The notes: generated from the letters alone by a model not told the origin. 64,000 nt of DNA from Arachis hypogaea (GCF_003086295.3 NC_092051.1:24609940-24673939), one strand, 5' to 3'. Shown: positions 1 to 11,560, counted from the first letter of the stretch. Program-made: numbers and translations.

Positions 1-1
1 A

Positions 2-3000
2 AAGGGTGGAATCAATGCCATTACTTTGAGGTCCGGAACCACACTGCGAGATGAAGTTGCAAGAGAAGCCATTCCCATTCCTTTTCCACACCTTGCTAGG
101 AAATCCAGAAAGCAGATGGAGCTAGACCCCAACATGGTGGAGATCTTCAAAAAGGTTGAGGTAACGATTCCCCTTTTTGATGCCATTCACCAAGTACCTA
201 AGTATGCTAAGTTTCTAAAAGATTTATGCATGAATAAAGATAAAATACATGATTTAGAAACTATTCCTCTAGGTAGCTTTATTTCTGCTTTAATGGGTAC
301 TGTACCGGAAAAATGTAGTGATCCGGTCCCATGCATGGTTACCATTACTATTGAGTGTATACAATTTTTTGACTTTATGTGTGATCTAGGTGCATGTGTT
401 AGTATTATGCCATTATCTGTATATGATGCCTTGAGGCTCCCTCCTTTAAAAAGGTCGGCAGCACGTTTTGTTTTGGAAGATAAAAGCATAATCTCGGTGG
501 TTGGATTTGCTAAGGACGTGCTGGTGAGCATTAAGGGGCTAACATTTCCTATTGACTTCTACATCTTGGAGATGTCCCCTAATGACTCAGGAAGACCATC
601 ATCCATCCTGCTTGGAAGGCCATTTCTAAAGACTTCAAGGTTCAAATTGGATGCCTTCTCAGGAACTTACTCTTTTGAGATAGATGGCAGAGTAGTGAGC
701 TTCAACCTGGATGAAGCCATGAAGCACCCTCTGGAAGATCACTCCATCTTCCAGTGTGACATCATTGATGAAACTGTAGCTGAAGTTCACCAAGAAGAAG
801 TAGAAGAGATACACATGGAGCAAGGTGCAAGTGTGGGAAAGCCCTCTGAACAAAATGAAGACACCTTGCCACCACCACTAGCTCCAGATGACCAAGTGCC
901 TAGCCATGAGCAGAAAATGGAGTTGAATCCCCTTCCACCCCACCTCAAGTATGCTTACCTTGAGGATAATCAGAAGCTCCCAGTTATTATTGCAAGGGAA
1001 CTCACTTCCCAACAAGAGGAGCAACTGCTTAGTGTGCTGAGAAGACACAAGAAAGTAATTGGGTGGAGCTTGGCGGATATAATAGGCATCAGCCCTCAAA
1101 TTTGTGAGCACCGGATATTTTTAGAAGAGGGAACAAGGCCTGTCCGTCAACCTCAAAGGTGGTTGAACCCCACCATCTTAGAAATTGTCAAGAAGGAAGT
1201 GACTAAATTGCTTGAAGCTGATATCATCTATCCAATATCAGATAGTGAATGGGTTAGCCCAGTACAAGTGGTGCCCAAGAAGTCTGGAGTCACAACAGTA
1301 AGGAAGGAGCATGGAGAGCTCCTGACAACTAGAGTGCAGAACTCCTAGAGGGTGTGCATTGATTACAGGCACCTCAACCAGGCTACTCGCAAGGATCACT
1401 ACCCCCTGCCCTTTATCGATCAGATGCTTGATCGCCTGTCAGGTAAATCACACTACTATTTTCTAGATGGTTACACTGGCTATTTTCAAATTCATATAGC
1501 TCCTGAAGATCAGGAGAAGACTACTTTTACATGTCTTTTTGGAACGTAAGCATACAAGAAGATGCCTTTTGGCTTATGTAATGCACCGGTTACTTTCCAA
1601 AGATGCATGATGAGTATTTTTTCCGATCTTATTGAGAGCTGTATAGAAGTTTTCATGGATGACTTTAGTGTGTATGGTGATTCTTTTAACCTTTGCTTGG
1701 ATAGTTTAGCTAGAGTATTAGACAGATGTGTTAGTTTAAACCTTGTATTAAATTTTGAAAAATGTCATTTTATGGTAAAACAAGGTATTGTTCTAGGACA
1801 TGTTGTTTCTAATATTGGTATTTCTATAGATCCAGCAAAGGTAGATATGATTTCTAGTTTACCTTACCCCTCCTCCGTGAGGGAAGTCCGTTTGTTCCTT
1901 AGTTATGCAGGTTTCTACCGGAAATTTATTAAGGACTTCAGCAAGGTAGCATTGCCTTTATCCAGACTGCTGCAGAAGGATGTTGAGTTCGAGCTGAGTG
2001 AAGACTGCATGGAAGCGTTTGATAAGCTGAATATCGCCTTGACTCAAGCTCCGATTGTGAGAGGACCAGACTGGAGCCAGCCTTTTGAGATTATGTGTGA
2101 TGCCTCCAACCATGCAGTAGGAGCGGCGCTGACTCAGCGCGAAGGTAAGGACCCTTTTATAATTGCTTATGCTTCTAAGACTTTAGACGCTGCTCAGTCT
2201 AATTATACTACCACTGAAAAAGAGCTTCTGGCTATTGTTTTTGCTCTGGATAAATTTTGAGCCTATTTACTTGGTACTAAAGTGGTGGTATACTCAGATC
2301 ATGCAGCTCTAAAATATTTATTAGCTAAAAAAGAGTCCAAATCAAGGTTAATACGTTGGATATTATTGTTGCAAGAATTTGATTTAGAAATCAAAGATAG
2401 GAGTGGTTCCCAGAATTTAGTGGCGGACCACTTGAGTCTCCTAGAGCACATTAAGAATGACTCCACTCCTATCAATGATGCTTTTCCATTTGATAACTTG
2501 CACACAATATCTGAAGTAGTTCCTTGGTACGCACCTATAGCTAATTATCTGGTTAGTCGTACCTTCCCTCCTAATTTTACTAAGCATCAAAGGAACAATC
2601 TGAAAAGTGAGTCCAAATATTATATATGGGATGACCCATATTTATGGAGGTATGGTGCTGACCAGATAATTAGAAGGTGTGTGCCTCAATTAGAATTCCA
2701 GTCAATTTTAGAGGCTTGCCACTCTTCTGAGAGTGGTGGACATTTTGGCCCTCAAAGAACAGCTAGAAAAATTTTAGACTGTGGATTCTGGTGGCCCACT
2801 CTTTTTCAGAATGCTACTGCCTTCTGTAAATCTTGCCCCTATGCCAAAGGTTTGGGAATATATCTAAGAGGGATGAGATGCCCCAACAGCTTATGTTGTT
2901 CTGTGAAATTTTTTATGTTTGGGGCATTGACTTCATGAGTCCATTTCCAAACTCTAGTGGTTTCTTATACATATTGTTAGCTGTAGATTATGTTTCTAAA

Positions 3001-3827
3001 TGGGTGGAAGCAATTCCTACCCGTACTGATGATGCTAACGTTGTTGTCTCCTTTGTTAAAAATCATATTATCTGTCGCTTTGGATCACCACGAGCAATCG
3101 TGAGTGATCAATGCACTCACTTTTGTAACAGGAGATTAACAGGTCTACTGAAGAAACATGGCATTGTTCACAAGGTAGCAACAGCTTACCATCCTCAGAC
3201 TAATGGGCAAGCCGAGGTGTCTAACAGAGAGATAAAGTGCATACTGGAGAAGATTGTCAAGCCTCATAGGAAGGACTGGAGCACCAGGCTTGTAGACGCG
3301 CTTTAGGCTTATCAGATAGCATACAAGACACCAATCGAAATGAGTCCCTTTTGCCTAGTATACGGAAAGGCTTGTCACCTTCCAGTGGAGGTGGAACACA
3401 AGAATTTCTGGGTTGTAAGGGATTGCAACATGGGATTTGAGAAAGTCGGTGCTGAAAGAAAGCTACAACTAGCAGAACTAGAGATCCTTCGACTCGAAGC
3501 ATATGACAACTCCAGGCTATACAAAGAGAGAGTGAAGGCTGTGCACGACAAGCATATCAAGAGAAGAGAGTTCAGACCTGGGGAGCTAGTTCTCCTTTAC
3601 AACTCAAGGTTGAGGCTCATGCCAAGCAAGCTGCGATCAAGATGGGAAGCCCATATAGAGTAGAGAAGGCAGAGCCATACATAGTCTTCCACCTGAGTCA
3701 TCCCTCAAGCTCCAAATTCATCAAAGTCAATAGCCACCGCTTGAAGCTGTATCATGGTGAGAAAATGAAGGACAATAAAGAGCTAGAGGTCTTCCTTTTG
3801 GAGGATCCACCAGCAAAAGAAGATTGA
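2..3827 (+). pseudogene. E1 pol: protease-RT-RNase H-integrase, broken
   Basis: The frame is open from the window's left edge. The protease has the active-site string CDLGACVSIMPLS near 380-420 and a LLGRPFL motif near 610. RT follows, with conserved blocks CIDYRHLNQ (about 1355), MPFGLCNAP (1562) and the catalytic FMDD (about 1655). RNase H starts at MCDASNHAVGAAL (about 2095). Integrase has an HHCC-type finger (about 2720-2840) and DDE-type residues in [14 protein letters not shown] and QTNGQAE. In-frame stops occur at 1346-1348, 1547-1549, 2258-2260, 3304-3306 and 3661-3663, and a frameshift lies near 2835-2850 inside the finger. Catalytic residues survive, but no full polyprotein can be made, so the copy is non-autonomous. 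Frames after each break remain long, so decay is fairly recent. Confidence 0.9.
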
Positions 3828-3870
3828 GCTTGTGGACCGTCCAACTTAAGGACGTAAAAGTAAAGTGCTG

Positions 3871-3888
3871 GGTGGGAGACAACCCACC
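3871..3888 (+). other. Stem-loop alpha of E1 (after pol)
   Basis: GGTGGG at 3871-3876 pairs with CCCACC at 3883-3888 around the loop AGACAA, about 40 bases after the last pol stop. The same position in E2 and E3 has the same type of loop with a different but still complementary stem. Function unknown. Confidence 0.6.
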
Positions 3889-3989
3889 ATGGTATGATCG
3901 TCCCTTTTCATTCTTAGTTTTATTTTATTTTGTTTTTATCAGTATTCATTCATAATTTCTGCATAATCACCTACATTCTACATAAAAAA

Positions 3990-4540
3990 AAACGCATTCG
4001 ACGTGCGAGCGTCCACGACGTGTACGCGTCATATGTGAATGCGAGAATAATAGGAATTGAACAGAGAGTTGGGCAGGAGTGGCACTGGAAGCGTGCTTTG
4101 TGCACAAGCAAGCCCACGCGCCTGACGTGTGCGCATCGCTTGCGCTTTCAGCAGCCCACGCGTAAGCGTCCTTGACGCGTACGCGTGACCGTGGAAATCA
4201 GCGTAAATCGCGTGCTGAACAGAGAGTTGTGATGGTTTGGGGCTGGAATTGTGCTAGAAGCACAAACCCTATCACGCATACGCGTGCCTGACGCGTGCGC
4301 GTGCCTGACGCGTGCGCGTGCCTGACGCGTGCACATGCCTGACGTGCACGCGTCGTATGCAATTTTGGCCCAGCCCAGACTGAACAGAGAGTTGTGCGTG
4401 TGCGGGACTGCCTTCGCGCGCTTGGCACAAGCCATGTCACGCGTATGCGTCCCAGACGCTTACGCGTCGCTTGAATTTTACGCGAACCACGCGTATGCGT
4501 GTTGTACGCGTACGCGTCTCATGCGCCGCATGGTTAAACC
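3990..4540. repeat. E1 internal CG-rich palindrome array
   Basis: Many copies of ACGCGTACGCGT-like palindromes (for example 4175-4190, 4275-4335, 4440-4520), often in pairs joined by CTGA or CCTGA. They sit in a looser tandem unit of about 160 bp whose start is marked by GAACAGAGAGTTG near 4059, 4217 and 4382. The same motif fills part of this element's LTR (8449-8641), although the surrounding sequence is unrelated. CG content is high against an AT-rich background. No credible coding. Confidence 0.85.
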
Positions 4541-5330
4541 AGTACGCCGCCTGATTTAAATTATTCACTCTCCCAAATCCTACTTCTTTTTCATTCCTCA
4601 TTCTTTCTTCTTTCTTTCTTCTTCCTTCTTTCTTCATTATTCCTTCTTACTATCTACTACTTTCTTCCTCCCTTTTTTTTTCATCTTCTACCTCAGGTTC
4701 TTTTCTTCCTCTCCTTTACTCTTTCCCTTCTTCTTTCAATTATTGCATTTACTTCTTTTCCTTTCTTCTCAATTTTTCTTTTAGCTTAGTTATATATGGT
4801 TTCTTTTTCTTTCTTTTATCATGCATTTTTTTATGTTGGTATTGGAGCTTTATTTGGATAGTACCTTATTATTATTGAGCTTGTGTCTCTTATGAGGAGT
4901 GATTTGATAACTGACATGTAAATTTAGCTCTCATATACATTTGGATTCATTATTTTCATACCTATTTTAACTTACACACCAAGTGTTTGTGAAAAAGCTC
5001 TTATGGCATTTTGAATCCTATTTTCTTTTACTCTTTCACTTGAATGCCTCTTTTTTCACAACATTTGTAATCCACATGTATTTGGGATTATCATTTACAA
5101 TTGTCATCTTACAAGTGCTCTTTAATTTGGCATATTTAATCGTTGATGCTTGAGTTATGCTTCTCATGCCTCTTTCTACATGCCATAAACCCTCTTGCAT
5201 CTAATTATTCTGAATTGCCTTCTTGACCTTAATTGATGTCTTACCTACATATTGTAGCTACCATGTATTTAAGCTATTATCTTCTCTTTGGAATTCATTA
5301 TCACTTGGAATTTTCTCCCTCCTATTTTTA

Positions 5331-5365
<35 letters not shown>

Positions 5366-5394
5366 CAATCTTCCTCTTTCTTTCTTCCTTAGGA
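4541..5394 (+). other. E1 spacer before ORF2: pyrimidine-rich tract and (TA)n
   Basis: No gene. 4560-4760 is very C/T-rich on the plus strand. A (TA)n microsatellite lies at about 5335-5364. The last 30 bases before ORF2 are a pyrimidine run ending in CCTTAG at 5387-5392, three bases before the ATG. That looks like a 3' splice site, so ORF2 could be made from a spliced mRNA; this is inference. Confidence 0.5.
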
Positions 5395-6675
5395 ATGAGT
5401 ACCATGAAAGGCAAAGAGAAGGCCATTGATAAGACACCGGCAAGGAGAGGAACCAAGAGAGCTCCGGCTAAGGCACCACCATCTACCAGCGTCAAGCCGC
5501 CAACAAAGTGGGTGAAGAGGATCATTAAAGTTGATGAAGCAGAAAAAGCCTTTCCCGCAAGGGACTCCACATGGTTCACTAACCGTTATTGCGAACAGAT
5601 ATTTCCCATCCTAGCCGAGAGGAACTACAACAATGAGCATCTACTCATTGTCCCAACACACTTTGTTGATTTTGTGGAGCCCCGACTTGAGAGGAGACAG
5701 TGGGGATTCTTGAGGAGGCAGCCGCGAGAGGTCAACTTATCATGGGTAGTTAAATTCTACTCCAACTTCTACTCGCCTACTCTGCAGGCTGTCTACGTTT
5801 CTCAACAGCAAGTCCTTGTCTTCAAGCATGCCATACAGAGAGTACTGGATCTTCCACCTAGCCCAGAGGGATTGGATGCATATCAAGAAGCCTCTCTTAA
5901 GCGCCAGATGTATCAGTTTGACTGGGATAGCGTCCTTGGAGTTATAGCCCAACCTGGCAGCACCTGGATCTACAGGCAGCATCGATCAAAATCCAAGAGC
6001 ATCTCAGCCCAGTCACTCACCTTGGAGGCTCACGTGTGGGCACAGATTATGTCCCACTATATCTTTCCGAGCACTCACGAGTCTACTTTCACAGCGGACA
6101 TGGCTGTTCTCATCTGGTGCATCCTAACAGAGCAACCTCTCCACCTGCCCCGACTCATCCGGTAGGCAATGGGATATGTACAGATTTCGGGTAACATACC
6201 TTTCCCCGCCTTGGTTTCAGATTTAGTCTCTGCAGCAGGTGTTTCCTATCGGGCTGGAGATACGAAGGTCATGATCCCTAGGGCCGACCAATATGTCCTG
6301 AATGGGAAGTACATCAGGCCACCAGTTCCCTCTGTGAGCCGGCCTGCAGGCCCATCTTTAGATACTCCTCCTTCTTCTACTCCACCATCATCCATACCAC
6401 AAGCACCATCCATCCATCAGATGTTCCTTCAGATCCTTAAGAGGTTCGACCGGCAAGACCGGCGGATGGAGAAATTGGAGCACCGCAACAAGTGCGGATA
6501 CAACTATCTGAAGGACCTCATAGTTGGTACCCACCCACCTCCGGAACAGAAGGACACCCCAGATTCCCCTTCATCCAGTAGCACAGGGAGCCATGGCGAA
6601 CCAGACAACAGAGGCGATGCTTCCAGCCCTACCTTGCTCCTTACTGATGGCACGGAGGACCGTGCCAAGCCTTAA
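5395..6675 (+). pseudogene. E1 ORF2, plant-retrotransposon accessory protein, one stop
   Basis: Reads in one frame for 427 codons apart from a TAG at 6163-6165. The N terminus is basic and Lys/Ala/Pro-rich (about residues 1-45). The middle (about 50-250) resembles the family often labelled 'putative plant transposon protein', with FYSNFYSPTLQAVYV and a block of short amphipathic helices. The C terminus is Ser/Pro-rich with a stretch that may form a short coiled coil (DRQDRRMEKLEHR, about 355). I see no signal peptide or membrane segment, so it does not look like an envelope protein. E2 ORF2 (26750-27898) has the same position and general layout. The function of this family is not known to me. 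The reading frame ends inside stem-loop beta-1. Confidence 0.7.
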
Positions 6676-6686
6676 GTGTGGGAAGG
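6648..6686 (+). other. Stem-loop beta-1 of E1 and purine-rich tract
   Basis: TGGCACGG (6648-6655) pairs perfectly with CCGTGCCA (6660-6667) around the loop AGGA. The tract AAGTGTGGGAAGG follows at once. The same pair of features recurs at 8107-8145 directly before the LTR. Here it overlaps the last codons and stop of ORF2. Confidence 0.65.
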
Positions 6687-7440
6687 TCAGTCCTTGACTT
6701 CCGAAGGTAATCTCTCTCTCTTAACACCAACATTTTAGTTTTTGTTTTGTTAGGTAGGATAGATTGCATGTATGTTTTGCTTGGTTGAAGTAACAAATTT
6801 CTTTTCAATACCCTATTTTATAATATTTCACTAATTTAAATTAAAAATTTGTGTTAAACTTGTTTGAAGATTTTAATTTGGAACATGAATTATAGCTAAG
6901 AACACACAACTTGTGAGATTTTGAGCTTAATTATATGGTTACATTATTTAACCATAATATTTTATTCTTGTGTGTTTTCTTCCCTATGATTACAATCTAT
7001 AGTTTGTTCCATTCTATATGTCCATTGTTTAGTGTATTTGCATGCGTACATATGATTGAGGCCATCATTTGTTATTAGCTCACTTATCCCAAATAGCCTA
7101 CCATTTCAATTACCATTGTTTGCCACTTTGAGCCTTTTAATCCCCATTTGTTCTTTATATTACCACATCACTAGCCTTAAGTGGAAAAATAATTAATTAC
7201 CTGATTTGAATCTTTGGTTAGCTTAAGATAGTGTGTTAACTAAGTGTGGGGAATTGTGAGAACCTGGGTTAATGGGAATGTATTATGTTTCTACTTTATT
7301 TGAATATTGAAAATTTGGGTTCCTACTCATATGAGACCAGAAAAATTATGTGCATTAATATGTTATGTTTGCTTTCATGTTCATTAAAAAAAATAATAAA
7401 AAAAATAAAAAAATAAAAAAATAAAAAATAAATTACAATA

Positions 7441-7479
<39 letters not shown>

Positions 7480-8106
7480 GGGGACAAAATTACCCCAATG
7501 TTAAGTTTAATAAAAGATCAATGTATATGTGGTGAAATTAAAGAAAATTTGATATATGAGTATGTGAAATATACAAAAGTGAGATTATGGGTAGCTAGGA
7601 ATAATTTCATATATATAGAGTGTGTGTATGTTAGGTGAGAACTTAGGTTAGTCAAAGATTCATATTATAGCTCACTTGGCCATACATATATCATCACCCT
7701 TACCTTAGCCCCATTACAACCTTGAAAAGACCTCATGATGTTTGCATTGGTATACTAAATATTTGTTGATTGGTTAGATGAAGAACAAAGTTTTAGAAAG
7801 CATGACTAGAAAAGAGTAGAGTGGATTAACCCTAAACACTTGAGCGATTAGAGTGCATATACACTACCAGTGAGGGTTCAATGCTTGATTCTATGTTCCC
7901 TGCTTTCATGAGCTATCTTCTTACAAGTTTACCTGTCTTTATTGTGTGATTTGAATTAGTGGAATCTGATTTACATTTGTCTTGGAGAACTTGTTTACTT
8001 TTAACCAAGTAGATAGAAACATCTTAGCATATAGTTGCATTCACATACATAGGTTGCATCTCATGAGTCTTACTTTCCCCCATTCATTCCTTTTGTCTCC
8101 TTGAGG
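6687..8106 (+). other. E1 3' non-coding region
   Basis: About 1.4 kb, AT-rich, no ORF of note. It holds an AAAT-type microsatellite (about 7385-7480), a second AAGTGTGGGGA tract at about 7240 and a small predicted three-way junction at 7828-7878. Confidence 0.6.
7828..7878 (+). ncRNA. Small predicted three-way junction in E1 3' region
   Basis: AACCCT (7828-7833) pairs with AGGGTT (7873-7878). Inside lie two nested hairpins: CACT (7837-7840) with AGTG (7852-7855), and CACT (7862-7865) with AGTG (7869-7872). Stems are short and seen by eye only. The position matches the larger junction units in E2 and E3. Confidence 0.35.
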
Positions 8107-8145
8107 TTAGCATGAGGACATGCTAATGTTTAAGTGTGGGGAGAT
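8107..8145 (+). other. Stem-loop beta-2 and polypurine tract of E1
   Basis: TTAGCATG (8107-8114) pairs perfectly with CATGCTAA (8119-8126) around AGGA. AAGTGTGGGGAGAT then runs to the first base of the LTR, the expected place for the polypurine tract that primes plus-strand DNA. Confidence 0.7.
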
Positions 8146-9678
8146 TGATAAACCACTATTTTATAGTTTATATTGTGCTAATTTGAGTGGTTTTTATCAA
8201 GTCTTTGCACATTTATTCATACAATTTGCATGATTTTTACAATTCCTTCCCAATTTTTTTCTATGGTCGAAAACTTGCTTCCTAAGCCTTTAAATTATGT
8301 ATTTTAATTCCCCTTTATACCATTTGATGCCGTGATCTGTGTGCTAAGTGTTTTCAGGCTATATAAGGCAGGAATGACTTAAAGGATGGAGAGGAAGCTT
8401 GCAAAAATGGAAGGAGCACAAGAAATAAAGGAGATAACCAGCGAGGATCGACGCGTGCACGTACCTGACGCGTGCACGTGATTTGGAGATTTTCACAGCG
8501 ACGCGTGCGTGTACCTGACGCGTACGCGTGACAAGCGAGATTGCACAACGACGCGTGCATGTACCTGACGCGTACGCGTGACACACGAAGAAGACCATCG
8601 ACGCGTACGCGTGACTGACGCGTACGCGTGACGTGCGCCACGTACAGAAATCGCAAAAAACGCTGAGGGCAATTTTGAGCTGAGTTTGGACCCAGTTTTC
8701 GGCCCAGAAATACAGACTAGAGCCAAGGGACAAGCAGAGACTCAACACACATTAACATTTACACAGTTTTAGTTTTTAGTTTTGAATCTTAGAGAGAAAA
8801 TACTACTTCCTCTAGGGTTCTTCACATTCATAGTTTTAGAGTTTTATGCTTTTGATTTGGATATTGAGAAGAGTTACTACCTCCCTTGAATTTTCCGTCA
8901 TTCTAGTTTGTTTCCTTATTTCCTTACTCTTTTAATCACCTATTAACCCTGTTCAGATGTTACATATGGATATCTATGGTTTTGGAATTTATTAATGCAA
9001 ATAATTATTTTTACCTTTAATTAATTTTCTGTTATTATTTTATTTGAATTTCCATGTCTTCTTTTCTTCCCCTTTTATCGTTTATGAAAATGGCATTCAT
9101 GTTAATGGAGTAGACTCCCAACTTGACTTGGGAGTTGATTAAAAGGAGACCCTTGAGTTGGAATACTCAAGTGTTGATTTTAATTGGAAGTTGTTGGCCA
9201 ACTCTCTAGTCACTAATGCTAATCCTTCCATAGGAGAGGATTAGGACTTGTGAATCAGAGTTGGCTCAATTACTTGACTTTCCTTTATTCGGTAAGGGTT
9301 AACTAAGTAAAAACAACAACCTCTTACTATTATACTTGAGAGAATCCAACAAAGATAGAACTTCCAATTAATCTTCTCCCGGTCAAGGCTTTTATTTTAA
9401 TTATATAAATTCTCTCGTTAATTTTCATTGCTTTAATTTATAATCATTTGTTTTTCTGTTCTCCAACTCTTAAAATTTCTCGAAAAATTCCTGACTAATA
9501 AAATAGCACTCTTTTGTCAACTCGTTGGGAGACGACTTGGGAATTCTACTCCCAGTATTTTATTCTTAAATTGTGACAACTCTTTCTAAATTGATAAGCG
9601 GAATTTTCGTCGGTTAAGAACTTTACTTGCAACGCTGTTCTTATTATAAATTCTTAATTGGCAATTTTCCGCACGTCA
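8146..9678 (+). repeat. E1 3' LTR (1,533 bp)
   Basis: Starts TGATAAACCACT after the polypurine tract and ends CCGCACGTCA, giving TG..CA ends. A TATATAAGG string lies at about 8360. An array of CG-rich palindromes occupies 8449-8641. The right edge is set by where gag-like reading of E3 starts (QEP repeats from 9679). The 5' partner is outside the window, so length and age cannot be checked. Confidence 0.8.
8449..8641. repeat. Palindrome array in E1 LTR
   Basis: Four paired units of the form CGACGCGTGCACGTACCTGA followed by CGCGTACGCGTGA, separated by about 20 unique bases. The motif is shared with the internal array at 3990-4540. Confidence 0.85.
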
Positions 9679-10653
9679 AGAACCATTCTCTTTTTACTCT
9701 TATCAAGAACCATCGTCTCCTTTTCATTCATATCAAGAGCCACCATTTCCTTATTCATATCAAGAACCATCATCTCTTGAACTTCTCATGAAAGAATTCA
9801 TACATGATATGAAGATGAGTGTAAAAAATATAGAGAAATATGTGGAGTTGTTTATCAAACCCCAGGAAGAGGAACAAGCAAATTCCTTCCCAAGAGATGC
9901 AATGCAATATCCTATGGAAGAAAGTGAGAAAATCAATAAAAGCAGTTCATATTCCAGTGAATTAGAGAACTCTCCACCCTCACACATGGAAGAAGAGGAA
10001 GATACAAAAATAAAGGAGGAAGCTGCACAAACAAAGGAGGATGATACACAAACAAAAGAGGAAGCCATACAAGTCCCTATAATTCTATGCATGCAAGGTC
10101 TTGAGAAGAAAATCTAAATGCACTGCCCACATTTGAATTAAAGTCTTCTCCCCCAACACTTGAATATGATTTCCTTGGTCCTAATGAAGCAGAGAGTGGC
10201 ATAGAGGGTGAGTTTATTGAACTACCAATTCAAGAAATTCTTGATGAAGGGTACACTCCAACCATCACACAACACCCAAATTTTAAAATTAAAGAAGTGA
10301 AGGAAATCAAGGAAAGCACAAAAAAGGGGATTTTGACCAAGAAACAGAAGAAAATATCCATGAAAAAGAGAAGGTCAGCAAAAAATAATCCAACCTCTAC
10401 CCCAACAAGCAAGGTGAATCAAGTTAACCACAATAAAAGAAAGCTTGTTAGGAGAAATTTATATCAGGGGGAACTAATTTTCACCTCCCCCCTTAGAGAC
10501 ATTTCTTCTAACCAACCGGAAGAAGAGGAAGAAAATTCAACAATCAAATGTCAAGCTAGTGACATTAAAGAAGCGTTTGTCGGGAGGCAACCCGATGTCT
10601 TCATATCCTTAAGTTTGAATTTTATCTTGATTTTTTTATTTTTATTTCATTAG
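9679..10653 (+). pseudogene. E3 gag C-terminal remnant
   Basis: The frame runs open from the E1 junction with repeated YQEP units (about 9700-9780), then an acidic Glu/Lys-rich stretch (PSSLELLMKEFIHD, later EEEEDTKIKEEAAQTKED) to a stop at 10115-10117. A downstream frame (10297-10653) is Lys-rich and probably the continuation after a frame break. There is no zinc knuckle or protease motif. It resembles the low-complexity gag C termini of non-autonomous Ty3/gypsy elements, but I cannot name the family. Confidence 0.5.
10580..10595 (+). other. Stem-loop alpha of E3
   Basis: TCGGG (10580-10584) pairs with CCCGA (10591-10595) around AGGCAA, after the string GACATTAAAGAAGCG that is also present in E2. 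Confidence 0.6.
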
Positions 10654-10789
10654 TTTTGTTTGAGTTTCTACTATTTTTCTTTTGTTTTACGTGTGTTTGG
10701 ATCATGCAGAGTAATTAGAACAGAAACAGGTTCCTGAATACAGAATTTTGGACACCCTGGAGTATATTGGTTCGGATTGGGTGGCGCCT

Positions 10790-11044
10790 AACTTCAAAAT
10801 CTCAAGTTAGGTGCCACATGCAAGCTAATTGTGAAGATGCTCTCTAGAGGGGAGATGCCTAACTTGAAGTTTCTCAAGTTAGGCGCCACATGAAGCGTGC
10901 AAGAGAAATTTCGCTCTGCCTGGTCTGTGCCTAACTTAAAGTTTCTCAAGTTAGGCGCCAGGTGTGAAGGACGCAGGGAAGTTAGGCACCATAAGTATGG
11001 AGTTAGGCGCCAAGAAGGTCCCCAACAAGCAAGTTAGGCGCCAG
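10790..11044. repeat. E3 internal palindrome array
   Basis: Repeats of GGCGCCTAACTT facing AAGTTAGGCGCC. Three close pairs form hairpins with arms of about 12-15 bases and loops such as CAAAATCT; single half-sites follow. The same motif recurs in the E3 LTR (12973-13229). Confidence 0.85.
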
Positions 11045-11230
11045 CCCATACTTTGTCTCATTCAATGGTCCTACTTAATACAAGAATCCTATCAATTCCA
11101 AACCATATCATTCATCCTGATTTGATTCAACACAAAACCCCTTCCCCCTAAGATTTGATTCCAATCACCACTTCCTACTTCCACTTTCTTGTATTCCATT
11201 CGAATAATCCCTTATATATATACGTCCCCC

Positions 11231-11267
<37 letters not shown>

Positions 11268-11442
11268 CACGTTCCCCCCTTCTTTTATATATATATAATT
11301 ACAAAATAACAAAAAATATATATTTTAATTATTTTAACCTCTCTTGTTCTTTTATTCTTTTATTCTTTTATTCTTTTTTTATAATAATATTTGTTTTTAC
11401 TCCTCCGTACGTCTTTTATGTCCCTCCCTGTTTCAGTCTCTC
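11045..11442 (+). other. E3 spacer before ORF2: pyrimidine-rich, TA/CA repeats
   Basis: C/T-rich on the plus strand, with TTATATATATACG at about 11212 and mixed (TA)n(CA)n at about 11234-11270. The position matches the TATA-bearing spacer of E2 (26203-26676). No coding seen. Confidence 0.45.
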
Positions 11443-11480
11443 TTTGCTTGAGGACAAGCAAATTTTTAAGTTTGGTATTG
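11443..11480 (+). other. Stem-loop beta-1 of E3
   Basis: TTTGCTTG (11443-11450) pairs with CAAGCAAA (11455-11462) around AGGA; AAGTTTGGTATT follows at 11468-11479. Confidence 0.65.
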
Positions 11481-11512
11481 TCGCTTCGCTTGTGGCTTTT
11501 CTGTTTGTTTTA

Positions 11513-11560
11513 ATGGCACCAAAGGGAGGTGAATCATCTTCACGGAGGATCATAACCTGA
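11513..11560 (+). pseudogene. E3 ORF2 stump
   Basis: Encodes MAPKGGESSSRR and three more residues before TGA. It matches the start of E2 ORF2 (MAPKTGESSRKG) at the same distance after beta-1. The body of the ORF is missing; the sequence jumps to something like the end of ORF2 and the 3' region, so an internal deletion is likely. Confidence 0.55.

Larger units (their letters stand above)
1..9678 (+). mobile_element. E1: Athila-like Ty3/gypsy element, 3' part
   Basis: The window opens inside this element; its 5' LTR, leader and most of gag lie to the left. Visible order: end of gag, protease, RT, RNase H, integrase, a short stem-loop, a CG-rich palindrome array, a pyrimidine-rich stretch, a second ORF, about 1.4 kb of AT-rich non-coding DNA and one 1,533-bp LTR. 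RT before integrase, no chromodomain and an extra ORF between integrase and LTR fit the Athila side of Ty3/gypsy. It may correspond to the peanut family named FIDEL, but I cannot confirm that without a database. The right end falls inside the gag-like sequence of another element (E3), so it inserted there; the left target duplication is outside the window. Confidence 0.85.

Noticed and set aside
5395..6675. ORF2 of E1 and E2 as a retrovirus-like envelope gene
   Set aside because: No signal peptide, membrane segment or cleavage site is visible. The match is to a plant-transposon protein family of unknown role.
8354..8748. Minus-strand ORFs of 77-129 codons with THAYASGTRTR repeats
   Set aside because: They are readings through the CG-rich palindrome array; the same composition explains the ORFs at 4148-4637 and 15664-15902.
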